Below, piece by piece: positions 1 through 6,954 of a stretch of DNA of 64,000 nucleotides. The position numbers and the translations under genes were made by a program. Under the pieces are notes generated by a model. The model was not told the origin of the DNA and made no database searches. It worked only from the letters and a program-made list of their open reading frames with translations. The DNA lies in NCBI GenBank assembly GCA_022842885.1, contig JALHOR010000009.1, forward strand, positions 1 through 64,000. The letters run 5' to 3'. Numbering within the stretch: position 1 is the stretch's first letter; each line of letters begins with the position of its first letter. Source of the stretch: Anaerolineae bacterium. GTDB taxonomy: Bacteria; Chloroflexota; Anaerolineae; Aggregatilineales; Phototrophicaceae.

Positions 1-1
1 C

Positions 2-88
2 GAACCTAATTTAATTGCCCGGATTCGCCAACGGCTCTTTCGTTTAGGCTCGATCCGAACTCGTTATTCAGATCAAGTTGCCGCATAA
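2..88 (+). CDS. 3' end of an unidentified gene
   Basis: The window opens inside an open frame that reads 28 codons and stops at TAA (86-88). The visible tail is basic (several Arg, ending DQVAA) and looks helical, which is too little to name a family. It is on the same strand as the TPR gene that follows and is separated from it by a hairpin at 105-129. It could be a chance open frame; the codon choice looks like that of its neighbours. Confidence 0.45.
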   Translation, partial: EPNLIARIRQRLFRLGSIRTRYSDQVAA

Positions 89-104
89 TTGGCGAAGGTA
101 TTGA

Positions 105-129
105 TAGGGGCGAGATATATCTCGCCCTA
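105..129. repeat. intergenic hairpin with TAGGGGCG arm
   Basis: TAGGGGCGAGAT is followed by ATATCTCGCCCTA, giving a nearly perfect palindrome with one extra G. There is no T-run on either side, so it is not a textbook terminator, although its place just after a stop codon suits transcript ending or 3' protection. Hairpins with the same AGGGGC arm occur at 24135-24160 and 29473-29490. Confidence 0.55.
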
Positions 130-266
130 ACCGGAAATAGCCCTATCTATTTATTGTGCTATGTTTATGAATATAGGTTCATTGTTCATGTAAATGCCCT
201 AGTATATGGCGTTGATTCGATGCCATCATCTACATGCCAAAGTAAGGCACATTTTAGGAGACAAAC

Positions 267-821
267 ATGGCAAAATTAGGCGCACGGTTCGGCATTACCC
301 GCTATGAAGCTGATGAATTTTATCGGATTGCGTTGGATTTTTATCGCAAACGCAATCTAGAAGATGCGCTGCATAATATTGGTTACGCGCTGAATTTGCT
401 GCCTTATAATGCCGAATATCATGCTGCCAAAGGCTTTTTTCATTTGGAAGATGGCGATGTAGAACAAGCCGCCGAAGCCTTTGATGTCGCTCTGAAACGC
501 CATCCGTATGAAATGCTGGCGAATTATGGCAAGGGCGTGATTGCCTATCGTGACCGCGATTATCAAGGGGCATTAATATCGTTTACGAATGCCTGGGCAA
601 TGCTGCCTGACCGCGCCGAAACGCTGTATTATTTGGCACTCACCCATCATCGCCTCAAAGACAATCGTAAGGCGTTGGATTGGATGCGGCAAGCACAAAT
701 GGCGCTGGATAAATTGGATGATAAAAAACGCAGCCGCGATGCTGCCCGATGGGTTGCCGAATTAGAGAAGCAAATAGCGAAAGAAAATGTGCTGCCCGCC
801 GGAAATGAAACAACACCGTGA
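267..821 (+). CDS. TPR-repeat protein
   Basis: A soluble protein of 184 aa with about three tetratricopeptide repeats between residues 15 and 140, visible as ALDFYRKRNLEDALHNIGYA, AAKGFFHLEDGDVEQAAEAF and YYLALTHHRLKDNRKALDWM. The C-terminal 40 residues are charged and probably disordered. TPR folds are protein-protein docking scaffolds, so no catalytic role is expected and the partner is unknown. The ATG start has a clear ribosome binding site (AGGAG at 257-261). No signal peptide or membrane segment is seen. It stands alone: the next gene is convergent and only 53 bp away. Confidence 0.9.
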   Translation: MAKLGARFGITRYEADEFYRIALDFYRKRNLEDALHNIGYALNLLPYNAEYHAAKGFFHLEDGDVEQAAEAFDVALKRHPYEMLANYGKGVIAYRDRDYQGALISFTNAWAMLPDRAETLYYLALTHHRLKDNRKALDWMRQAQMALDKLDDKKRSRDAARWVAELEKQIAKENVLPAGNETTP

Positions 822-874
822 ACAGTTTGAGCTTGGCACGCCAAACCCAAACTTTGATGATGAATGTACCCAAA

Positions 875-2296
875 TTATTCCGGGATTTCCTTCTCGTACA
901 GCCACGCTTGGAAGAAATCTTCAGACTCGATACCCGCGACTTCATCCACGACAGCAATAAAATCATCCGTAGTGGCATTGCTGAGTTTGTAGCGGTCATA
1001 GTAGGTGCGAATCACACGGAAGAACATTTCATCGCCCAAATTCAAACGTAAGGCATGGAGTGTCCATGCTCCCCGGAAATACACGGCGGCGTTAAACAAA
1101 TTACTGGCACCGGGGTCGCCCACAAGCGCGGCTCTACGGATAAATTGCGGCGATGAAATTGCCCGATACCAACTCCGCATCAATTGCTCAAATTGTTCTG
1201 CCCCGTAACGTTCTTCTACCCATAATGCCGAAAGATACGTGGCAAAGCCTTCATTCAGCCAAATATCACGCCAATATTTGGGGCTAATGCTATTCCCAAA
1301 CCATTGATGCGCTAATTCATGTGCCACCACAATCGTCGCGTCTTCGCTATCAGCAATATCTGAGCCGAACAGCGATAAGGTTTGTGTCTCTAGCGCGAAA
1401 GATAGCGGCGTATCTGCCATCACCACGCCATACAGTTCAAACGGGTATTCGCCAAATAATTCACCAAAGTGGGCAATCATGTCGCTGGTTTCGGTAAAGA
1501 CAAATTGCGCTTCAAAGGCTTTATCTTCTGGGAAATAATTACGAATGGGAACAACGCCCACCTCATCAATGCGCGTAAATTTGGCGATATTGACTGTCAC
1601 GAGATACGATGCTGTCAAATCGCGCACAGCAAACGTATAAAGCCGCTTGCCGCCCGATTCTTCAATGCCTTCCAATGTGCCATTAGCAGCAACCACATAC
1701 GGTTGGTCTACACCGATTCGCATGGTATAGGTGGCTTTATCCAATGGATGGTCATTGCACGGATACCATAATGAAGCGCCATCCGGTTCGCTGGCGACAT
1801 AGACGCCTTTGCTATAGCGCGTCCAACCGCCGGAAAACGGTGAGCGCGTCAGCGATAAATCTTTTTTAGGGACGCCGTTATACTCAACCAGAATTGTGAA
1901 GGGCGTATTCGCTGATAACGCGGCATTTGGCGTGATGATGAATTCGCGGTTTTCGCGTATGTATTCGGCGGGAGCATCGTTCACTTCTAAGCGCGTAATC
2001 GTGAAACCTGCAAAATCCAAGCTGAAAGATGCCAAATCTTCTAGCGCCAACGCATTGATGATGACACTTGCATCGAGTGTATTCGTGGCAATATCCACAT
2101 CCACATCCAGCGTATAATGCTGCACATCGTAACCGCCATTGCCTAAATCCGGGAAATACGGGTCGCCGATACCTGTTGCTCCGACTGCCCCAACCGGCGC
2201 ACTTGCCGGAACAGCGGGTTCGGTGACTTCGCCAATCCAAGCCGCAGTGACCAAAACCACCACCATGAGAACCAACACAAGACCAAATTTACGCAT
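875..2296 (-). CDS. exported M1 family zinc aminopeptidase-like protein
   Basis: A 473-aa metallopeptidase with a signal peptide or N-terminal anchor (residues 4-20), so it should act outside the membrane. The zinc site is intact: HELAH at 326-330 (His326, Glu327, His330) and Glu349 in NEGFATY, spaced as in gluzincins of the M1 (aminopeptidase N) family. The substrate motif GxMEN appears as ALETQT near 301-306, a variant seen in bacterial M1 homologues. M1 enzymes remove N-terminal residues from peptides. The protein is shorter than full aminopeptidase N because it ends just after the catalytic domain and lacks the C-terminal helical domain. The adenosyltransferase gene lies 79 bp upstream on the same strand; the two functions are unrelated. 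Confidence 0.92.
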   Translation of the reverse strand: MRKFGLVLVLMVVVLVTAAWIGEVTEPAVPASAPVGAVGATGIGDPYFPDLGNGGYDVQHYTLDVDVDIATNTLDASVIINALALEDLASFSLDFAGFTITRLEVNDAPAEYIRENREFIITPNAALSANTPFTILVEYNGVPKKDLSLTRSPFSGGWTRYSKGVYVASEPDGASLWYPCNDHPLDKATYTMRIGVDQPYVVAANGTLEGIEESGGKRLYTFAVRDLTASYLVTVNIAKFTRIDEVGVVPIRNYFPEDKAFEAQFVFTETSDMIAHFGELFGEYPFELYGVVMADTPLSFALETQTLSLFGSDIADSEDATIVVAHELAHQWFGNSISPKYWRDIWLNEGFATYLSALWVEERYGAEQFEQLMRSWYRAISSPQFIRRAALVGDPGASNLFNAAVYFRGAWTLHALRLNLGDEMFFRVIRTYYDRYKLSNATTDDFIAVVDEVAGIESEDFFQAWLYEKEIPE

Positions 2297-2375
2297 GAGA
2301 TTGTCTTATCTACTATCGCTGATAAGTGAATTATAGCCTGAGAATAGGTCGTGGCGAAAACAAAATTCATCCAAA

Positions 2376-2921
2376 TTAGCGAACAGACCATTTATTTTCT
2401 GGGATGCCCGCTTTGTGGTTGGTATAACGTGCCAGCGTGAATAACCAATCAGACAGGCGATTCAAATAGGTGATGCATAATTGGCTCAGGGGTTCATGTT
2501 CTCCAAGCGCAACAGTGATGCGTTCTGCGCGGCGGCACACCGTGCGGGCAATATGGATTTGGGCAGCAGCCGGTGAACCACCCGGTAGAATAAAATTTTT
2601 CAGCGGTTCTAGTTGGTTGGTCATGCCATCTATGCTGTTTTCCAGCCACACCACTTTTGCTTCGTCCATGCGGACAACCCAATCAGCTTTGGCGTCTAAG
2701 GGTGTTGCCAAATCCGCGCCAAGATGAAAGAGATGATTTTGCACTTGTTCCAATAAATGATCAATTTCAGCATCCGGTTTTAGGGCGCGTGCCAAGCCCA
2801 AATGCGAATTAAGTTCGTCTACTGTGCCATACGCTTCAACGCGCAAATGGTCTTTGCGAACTCTGCCGCCACTGAATAAACTTGTTGTGCCATCATCCCC
2901 GGTGCGGGTATAAATTTTCAT
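2376..2921 (-). CDS. PduO-type ATP:cob(I)alamin adenosyltransferase
   Basis: A 181-aa protein that transfers the adenosyl group of ATP to cob(I)alamin or cobyrinic acid diamide, giving coenzyme B12. The N-terminus carries the family's ATP-binding segment (TRTGDDGTTSLFSGGR, residues 5-20), followed by the conserved VEAYGTVDELNSHLG and, near residue 130, the CRRAER motif. Length is normal for the PduO/MMAB family, a trimer of five-helix bundles acting in the cytoplasm. No other cobalamin gene is nearby, which fits a salvage role. A MeaB-, CobA- or EutT-type enzyme is excluded by the motifs. Confidence 0.95.
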   Translation of the reverse strand: MKIYTRTGDDGTTSLFSGGRVRKDHLRVEAYGTVDELNSHLGLARALKPDAEIDHLLEQVQNHLFHLGADLATPLDAKADWVVRMDEAKVVWLENSIDGMTNQLEPLKNFILPGGSPAAAQIHIARTVCRRAERITVALGEHEPLSQLCITYLNRLSDWLFTLARYTNHKAGIPENKWSVR

Positions 2922-3038
2922 GCGTGATTGTCCGTGTCATCTATGGTTTTTATTGAGGGATTAGATTTAACCACAGACAACACCAAGCGCACAGAGAAAG
3001 TTTTCGGCACATGTGTCATAACAATAATATGGCAAAAT

Positions 3039-4019
3039 TTATTGAGACGCATAAAAATTGAGGACGGCTTGGGCTTGGGCGATGACTTTTTGGCGCAATT
3101 CGGATGGTGCTATGACAGTAATTTGTGCGCCACACCCGGCAATAAAGCGGGCGGCTTCTTCGGCAAATTCAAAAATAACGGTGACATTTTGCCAACCCTC
3201 AGCATCCGGCACCCCAATATCATCTAGCCATGTGTAGCGCCACATCAATCGGATATGCTCGATCATGCCGGGGGCAACCCGTAATTGTGTGATATAACGG
3301 GGTAAATTCGCCATAAATTCGGCTGAAGAGTGTTCCCAATAGGCTGCTAAATCAAAATCGGTGGGGCGCTGCGAAGGTGCATCCAGCCATTTTGCGGCTA
3401 AGATGCGTGAAACGCGATACGTCCGAATTTCATAATCTACCTGTGCCACCAAATACCATGTTTGCCCTTTGGCGACTAATCCAAATGGGTCAACTTGGCG
3501 GTCTACCGCTTGTCCATCGCTCCGTTGATACGTCAGCAGCAATTGGCATTCGCGCCACAATGCCGTTTGCAGCATCGGCAAAAAAGCCACACTTTCGCCA
3601 GACTGCCGCCACCTCCCGGTATCCATATAAATGCGCTGCTGGATAAATTCCGCCGTGTTGCGCTGCATCGTGGGCAAAGATGCCATTAATTTCAAAAACG
3701 CTGTTTGCGCCGCTTGATTCAACCCTAAATCCGCCAATAATTGCGCCGGATTCGCCAGAAAAACTGCCTGTATCTCGCTATCTTTTAAACCTGTTAAATG
3801 AATTCGATACCCTTCTGCTAATGACCAGCCCCCATGTTGTCCGCGTTCTGCGATAACCGGAATGCCCGCCATACTTAATGCTTCCATATCGCGGTGAATA
3901 GTGCGCTCCGAAACTTCCAATCGTTCCGCTAAAGTTCGCGCAGTAAGCCGAGAATGCAATTGCAAGAGCATCAAAATGGAGAGCAATCTATCGGCACGCA
4001 TAGCATCTGTCTTTCTCAT
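3039..4019 (-). CDS. WYL-domain transcriptional regulator (YafY-like)
   Basis: A 326-aa DNA-binding regulator. Residues 7-65 form a DeoR/HTH_11-type helix-turn-helix (LLQLHSRLTARTLAERLEVS followed by ERTIHRDMEALSMAGIPV). Residues about 155-230 are the WYL ligand-sensing domain (DPFGLVAKGQTWYLVAQVD), and a WCX-like C-terminal domain ends the protein. WYL regulators respond to nucleic-acid or small-molecule ligands and often control a neighbouring gene. Here the gene is divergent from the PPOX flavoprotein gene, with a perfect palindrome between them. The first ATG (MRKTDAM) is used; the second, six codons later at 4001, is equally possible. Confidence 0.93.
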   Translation of the reverse strand: MRKTDAMRADRLLSILMLLQLHSRLTARTLAERLEVSERTIHRDMEALSMAGIPVIAERGQHGGWSLAEGYRIHLTGLKDSEIQAVFLANPAQLLADLGLNQAAQTAFLKLMASLPTMQRNTAEFIQQRIYMDTGRWRQSGESVAFLPMLQTALWRECQLLLTYQRSDGQAVDRQVDPFGLVAKGQTWYLVAQVDYEIRTYRVSRILAAKWLDAPSQRPTDFDLAAYWEHSSAEFMANLPRYITQLRVAPGMIEHIRLMWRYTWLDDIGVPDAEGWQNVTVIFEFAEEAARFIAGCGAQITVIAPSELRQKVIAQAQAVLNFYASQ

Positions 4020-4066
4020 TTACATGCATTTCAAAAATATTTTCTCATCATCTTGCCATAGCAAAT

Positions 4067-4095
4067 ATGACATCAGATGTCAACAATCTTATGAT
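4067..4095 (+). promoter_or_regulatory. candidate promoter of the PPOX gene
   Basis: ATGACA (4067-4072), a 17-bp gap and TATGAT (4090-4095) give a good housekeeping-type promoter with a start near 4102. A GGAG ribosome binding site follows at 4129-4132, nine bases before the ATG at 4142. The -35 box overlaps the palindrome annotated at 4068-4082. Confidence 0.55.
4068..4082. promoter_or_regulatory. candidate operator palindrome TGACATC-A-GATGTCA
   Basis: Perfect 7-1-7 inverted repeat in the 122-bp divergent gap between the WYL regulator and the PPOX gene. A further half-site, TGACATC, lies at 4110-4116 around the expected transcription start. Because it covers the -35 box of the PPOX promoter, a protein bound here would block RNA polymerase. 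The likely binder is the divergent WYL regulator; this is inferred from position only. Confidence 0.5.
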
Positions 4096-4141
4096 AGCCT
4101 GAATGCGACTGACATCACACAGCACAATGGAGTGATACCCA

Positions 4142-4645
4142 ATGACAAATAGCAAAACGATTCCCGCCGCAGAACGCCCCGGTATGGCAAATTACGGCAT
4201 CTCCCAAGCGCCTGATGGAATGCTCACTTGGGCATGGGTGGATGAACGCATGGCAAAATCACGCAATTATTGGATTTGCACGGTATCGCCTGCTGGCAAA
4301 CCGCACGCTGCACCTGTTTGGGGGGTGTGGTACGCTGGAACACTCTATTTTGGCAGCGATTTAAAATCGCGCAAAACGCGCAACTTTAAGGCAAATCCGG
4401 CTGTAACGATGCACTTGGAAAGTGGTGATGAAACTGTGATTTTTGAAGGCACTATCGCCGAATTAACCGATACAACGCTGCTTGCACTGTTTGCCGAGGC
4501 GTATAACCGCAAATATTTTCCCAACAACCCGGAAACCGATGTGGTTACAGGCAATACCTTCTTCTATCTTCAACCAGAAAAAGTGCTGGCATGGCTAGAA
4601 AATGATTATCCCCGCACTGCGACACGCTGGCGTTTTGTGCCATAA
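4142..4645 (+). CDS. pyridoxamine 5'-phosphate oxidase-fold protein (flavin or F420 type)
   Basis: A 167-aa split-barrel flavoprotein. The family signature runs from residue 38 (RNYWICTVSPAGKPHAAPVW) through YFGSDLKSRKTRNFKANPAV, the region that binds FMN or coenzyme F420 phosphate, and continues with the barrel strand TVIFEGTIAELTD. True PdxH is longer and has other C-terminal motifs, so this is one of the small general PPOX proteins, often F420-dependent reductases or heme-utilisation-like proteins. The substrate cannot be told. It is divergent from a WYL regulator that probably controls it. Confidence 0.88.
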   Translation: MTNSKTIPAAERPGMANYGISQAPDGMLTWAWVDERMAKSRNYWICTVSPAGKPHAAPVWGVWYAGTLYFGSDLKSRKTRNFKANPAVTMHLESGDETVIFEGTIAELTDTTLLALFAEAYNRKYFPNNPETDVVTGNTFFYLQPEKVLAWLENDYPRTATRWRFVP

Positions 4646-4681
4646 TGCTTCATAAGCGCCATGCCTTAACAGGTCTTTTGC

Positions 4682-4709
4682 TTGCAACCTGCCAAAAACC
4701 TGCTACACT
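4682..4709 (+). promoter_or_regulatory. candidate promoter of leader RNA
   Basis: TTGCAA (4682-4687), 16 bp, TACACT (4704-4709). A start near 4716 would give a transcript of about 128 nt ending at the terminator at 4814-4843, or a longer mRNA for the CorC-like gene if that terminator is read through. Confidence 0.4.
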
Positions 4710-4715
4710 ATGCGC

Positions 4716-4843
4716 CATCAACCGTTTTGATACAGTTTGTGCGTTTGCACATTCAAACTCGTGGACGCAAACCCTGACAATCCGATTTTTTCTCCCCATC
4801 AAGGCACTGTTGACCGTACAGAGGCTTTTCTGTGCGGTTTTTT
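4716..4843 (+). ncRNA. putative short leader or small RNA ahead of the CorC-like gene
   Basis: The stretch between the PPOX stop (4645) and the membrane-protein start (4886) has a promoter-like pair at its beginning and a strong intrinsic terminator at its end. Inside are small hairpins: ATCAA/TTGAT near 4717-4731, and GTTTG/CAAAC enclosing TGC/GCA near 4735-4758. Only about 30 bases separate the T-run from the ribosome binding site of the next gene, too few for another promoter, so the gene is probably expressed by read-through. I do not recognise a known riboswitch class. An independent small RNA is the alternative. Confidence 0.4.
4814..4843 (+). terminator. intrinsic terminator / attenuator
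   Basis: CCGTACAG (4814-4821) pairs with CTGTGCGG (4830-4837), one G-U pair, directly followed by six T. It sits 42 bases before the GTG start of the CorC-like gene. CTGT at 4808-4811 could pair with ACAG in the 5' arm and compete with the stem. Confidence 0.75.
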
Positions 4844-4885
4844 CGCGTGTGGGGCTGGATGCAGGGTTCAATAGAGAGGCATAGA

Positions 4886-6244
4886 GTGGACGACAGTTCG
4901 AGTTATCCGCTAATCATCGTTAGTTTAATTGCAATACACGCGCTGCTCACGGCGGGTCATGCCGCCTTAATGAATACTCGGCAAACAGGTTTGCGCGAAC
5001 AGGCAGATGCCGGGAATCCCCGTGCCAAACAAATTCTGGATTTGGTAGATGGGCGAGCGCAGTTGACTTTGACCTACATGTTATCCCGTACTTTGCTGCG
5101 ATTTATGATTGCCATGCTGGCAACAGTTTGGTTGGTGCTGCCCGCCTATACTGCCAATGAAAATCGGCTGATTGGCTATGCGCTTGTCATCCTGATTGCA
5201 ATTATCACCTTTGTATTGGGCGATACTGTACCAGAAGGCATTGGCAGCGCACGTAGCGAGTCCTTCGCCGGGATTGCGGTTTTCCCGCTACGCTTGCTCG
5301 TGTTTTTGTTCAGTCCTTTCACCTATGCACTGTTGTTCATCAGCCGTTTATTGGCGGGGATATTCGGCGGCAGTGATAAAGTGAACAAAGTCACCGAAGA
5401 AGAAATCATGACGCTGGTGAATGCCGGACATACCGGCGGCACCATTGAAGAAGAAGAAAAAGACATGATTTATTCGGTGCTGCAACTAGACGAAACTTGG
5501 GCGCGAGAAGTCATGACGCCGCGTATGGATATTGTCGCCTTGGATGTAGAAACGCCTATTCATGAAGCGTTGGATGCCTTTATGGACAGCGGTTTTTCGC
5601 GTATTCCGACCTATGAAGAAAACATAGATAATGTTGTAGGATTGCTGTATGCCAAAGACTTGCTCAATATTTGGCGCAAAGGCGGCAATCCCACCAACCA
5701 AACCGTACGTGATGTGGTGCGTCCAGCCTATTTTGTGCCAGAAACAAAACCTGCCGATGAATTGCTGCGCGAATTGCAAAATCGCAACATTCATATGGCA
5801 ATCGTGGTGGATGAATATGGGGGAACATCAGGTCTGGTCACTATTGAAAATTTGCTAGAAGAAATTGTCGGCGATATACGCGACGAATATGACCTGCACG
5901 AAGAAGAAGAATATACCCAAAACAGCAATGGCGATTATGTGATGGATGCCAGCATGGATATTGATGATGTCAATGATTTGCTGGGTGTCCATTTGGATAA
6001 TACCGATACGGATACGCTGGGTGGATTTATCTACATGACTTTGGGGCGTGTTCCCCAAGTTGGGGATATTATTGAAACATCAGAAGTGCGGTTGCGGGTA
6101 TGTTCGCTGGATGGACGGCGTATTCGGAAGGTGGAGGTGGCGTTAAAAGCCCCCACCCCCGATGAAACCAGCGAAGTAACCGAGCAGAAATCGGCAGATG
6201 CGGGGGATGTTGGACTATCTGATGCCTTGCCTGATGCCTCTTAA
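4886..6244 (+). CDS. CorC/HlyC-family CBS-domain membrane protein (CNNM/hemolysin C type)
   Basis: A 452-aa membrane protein. Residues 1-175 are the DUF21/CNNM transmembrane domain with three to four membrane spans. Next comes the acidic linker TEEEIMTLVNAGHTGGTIEE and the family segment EVMTPRMDIVALD that opens a CBS pair (about 205-330), which binds adenine nucleotides. The C-terminal 80 residues form the CorC_HlyC domain (DYVMDASMDIDDVNDLLG). Members act in magnesium/cobalt or sodium-coupled ion export. The GTG at 4886 is chosen because GAGAGG (4874-4879) lies six bases upstream; an earlier in-frame GTG at 4832 lies inside the terminator stem. Expression may be controlled by attenuation. 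Confidence 0.93.
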   Translation: MDDSSSYPLIIVSLIAIHALLTAGHAALMNTRQTGLREQADAGNPRAKQILDLVDGRAQLTLTYMLSRTLLRFMIAMLATVWLVLPAYTANENRLIGYALVILIAIITFVLGDTVPEGIGSARSESFAGIAVFPLRLLVFLFSPFTYALLFISRLLAGIFGGSDKVNKVTEEEIMTLVNAGHTGGTIEEEEKDMIYSVLQLDETWAREVMTPRMDIVALDVETPIHEALDAFMDSGFSRIPTYEENIDNVVGLLYAKDLLNIWRKGGNPTNQTVRDVVRPAYFVPETKPADELLRELQNRNIHMAIVVDEYGGTSGLVTIENLLEEIVGDIRDEYDLHEEEEYTQNSNGDYVMDASMDIDDVNDLLGVHLDNTDTDTLGGFIYMTLGRVPQVGDIIETSEVRLRVCSLDGRRIRKVEVALKAPTPDETSEVTEQKSADAGDVGLSDALPDAS

Positions 6245-6293
6245 TGGATATTTGAGAATATAACTTCAAATTAGCAATGGAAGCGATTTATTC

Positions 6294-6692
6294 ATGACTG
6301 CGGATTTTTCTGTCCTGATTCAACAGGCAATTGATGTGAGTCGTCACGCCTATGCACCCTATTCTAGCTATCCGGTTGGGGCGGCACTGTTGGCGCTGGA
6401 CGGCACTATATATACTGGATGTAATGTCGAGAATGCTGCATATCCGGCGGGCATTTGTGCTGAGCGCACTGCCTTGGTCAAAGCGATTAGTGTGGGCGTG
6501 CGTCAATTTACCGCCATCGTTGTTGCTACCAAAAATGGTGGCGCACCGTGTGGTGTCTGCCGCCAAATGTTGTACGAATTTGCCCCAGATTTAAAAGTCT
6601 TGATTGTCAATTTTGCCGGGGAACTTCGGCTAGAGACATCGTTACATGCCTTGCTGCCGCACGGATTCGGACCCGACGAATTACACAAATAA
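6294..6692 (+). CDS. cdd: cytidine deaminase
   Basis: A 132-aa homotetrameric-type cytidine deaminase that converts cytidine and deoxycytidine to uridine forms for pyrimidine salvage. The zinc site is complete: Cys55 and catalytic Glu57 in GICAERTA, and Cys86 and Cys89 in PCGVCRQML. The N-terminal substrate segment APYSSYPVGAAL and NVENAAYP are also present. Length is typical of the short tetrameric class. It follows the CorC-like gene by 49 bp on the same strand and may be co-transcribed with it. Confidence 0.97.
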   Translation: MTADFSVLIQQAIDVSRHAYAPYSSYPVGAALLALDGTIYTGCNVENAAYPAGICAERTALVKAISVGVRQFTAIVVATKNGGAPCGVCRQMLYEFAPDLKVLIVNFAGELRLETSLHALLPHGFGPDELHK

Positions 6693-6904
6693 TGCCGCAA
6701 CCATGTCTATCCTATTTCTATCTGATTCCCCTCGGTGACGAGAAACAACTTCCCATGTATCCCATATAACATGACATTTTGCACTAAATTTTATATGTGT
6801 TTTTTAGTAAAATAATTTTGTAAACATCATAATATGTGGCAAAAGCTGCGCCTGTAACTGTGTTTTTCGCTTATTACGGGAATCCAATTTGAGATTTTAA
6901 TTTT

Positions 6905-6936
6905 AGGCGTTCCCGTTGGCTTGGGAGCGCCTTTTT
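6905..6936 (+). terminator. strong terminator directly upstream of a ribosome binding site
   Basis: AGGCGTTCCC (6905-6914) pairs over 10 bp with GGGAGCGCCT (6923-6932), one G-U pair, and runs into five T. The ribosome binding site of the next gene starts about five bases later, leaving no room for a promoter between. It is 213 bp beyond the cdd stop. CGGGAA at 6877-6882 can pair with TTCCCG at 6910-6915, so an antiterminator structure is possible. Confidence 0.75.
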
Positions 6937-6954
6937 AATTTAGGAGAGCAGGCT

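Noticed and set aside
655-999. Minus-strand open frame over the TPR gene end and metallopeptidase end
   Set aside because: It is a shadow of two well-supported coding regions and lacks initiation signals and homology features.
2960-2995. ACCACAGACAACACC-type sequence between the adenosyltransferase and WYL genes
   Set aside because: It resembles degenerate intergenic repeats seen in some genomes, but there is only one short copy here, so no repeat can be claimed.
4735-4770. c-di-GMP-I riboswitch in the CorC-like leader
   Set aside because: ACGCAAA recalls part of the GEMM-I core, but the partner segments and tetraloop receptor arrangement are absent.
4645-4884. Open frame between the PPOX and CorC-like genes
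   Set aside because: It begins on the PPOX stop, has no ribosome binding site or family resemblance, and runs through a strong terminator, so it is non-coding.
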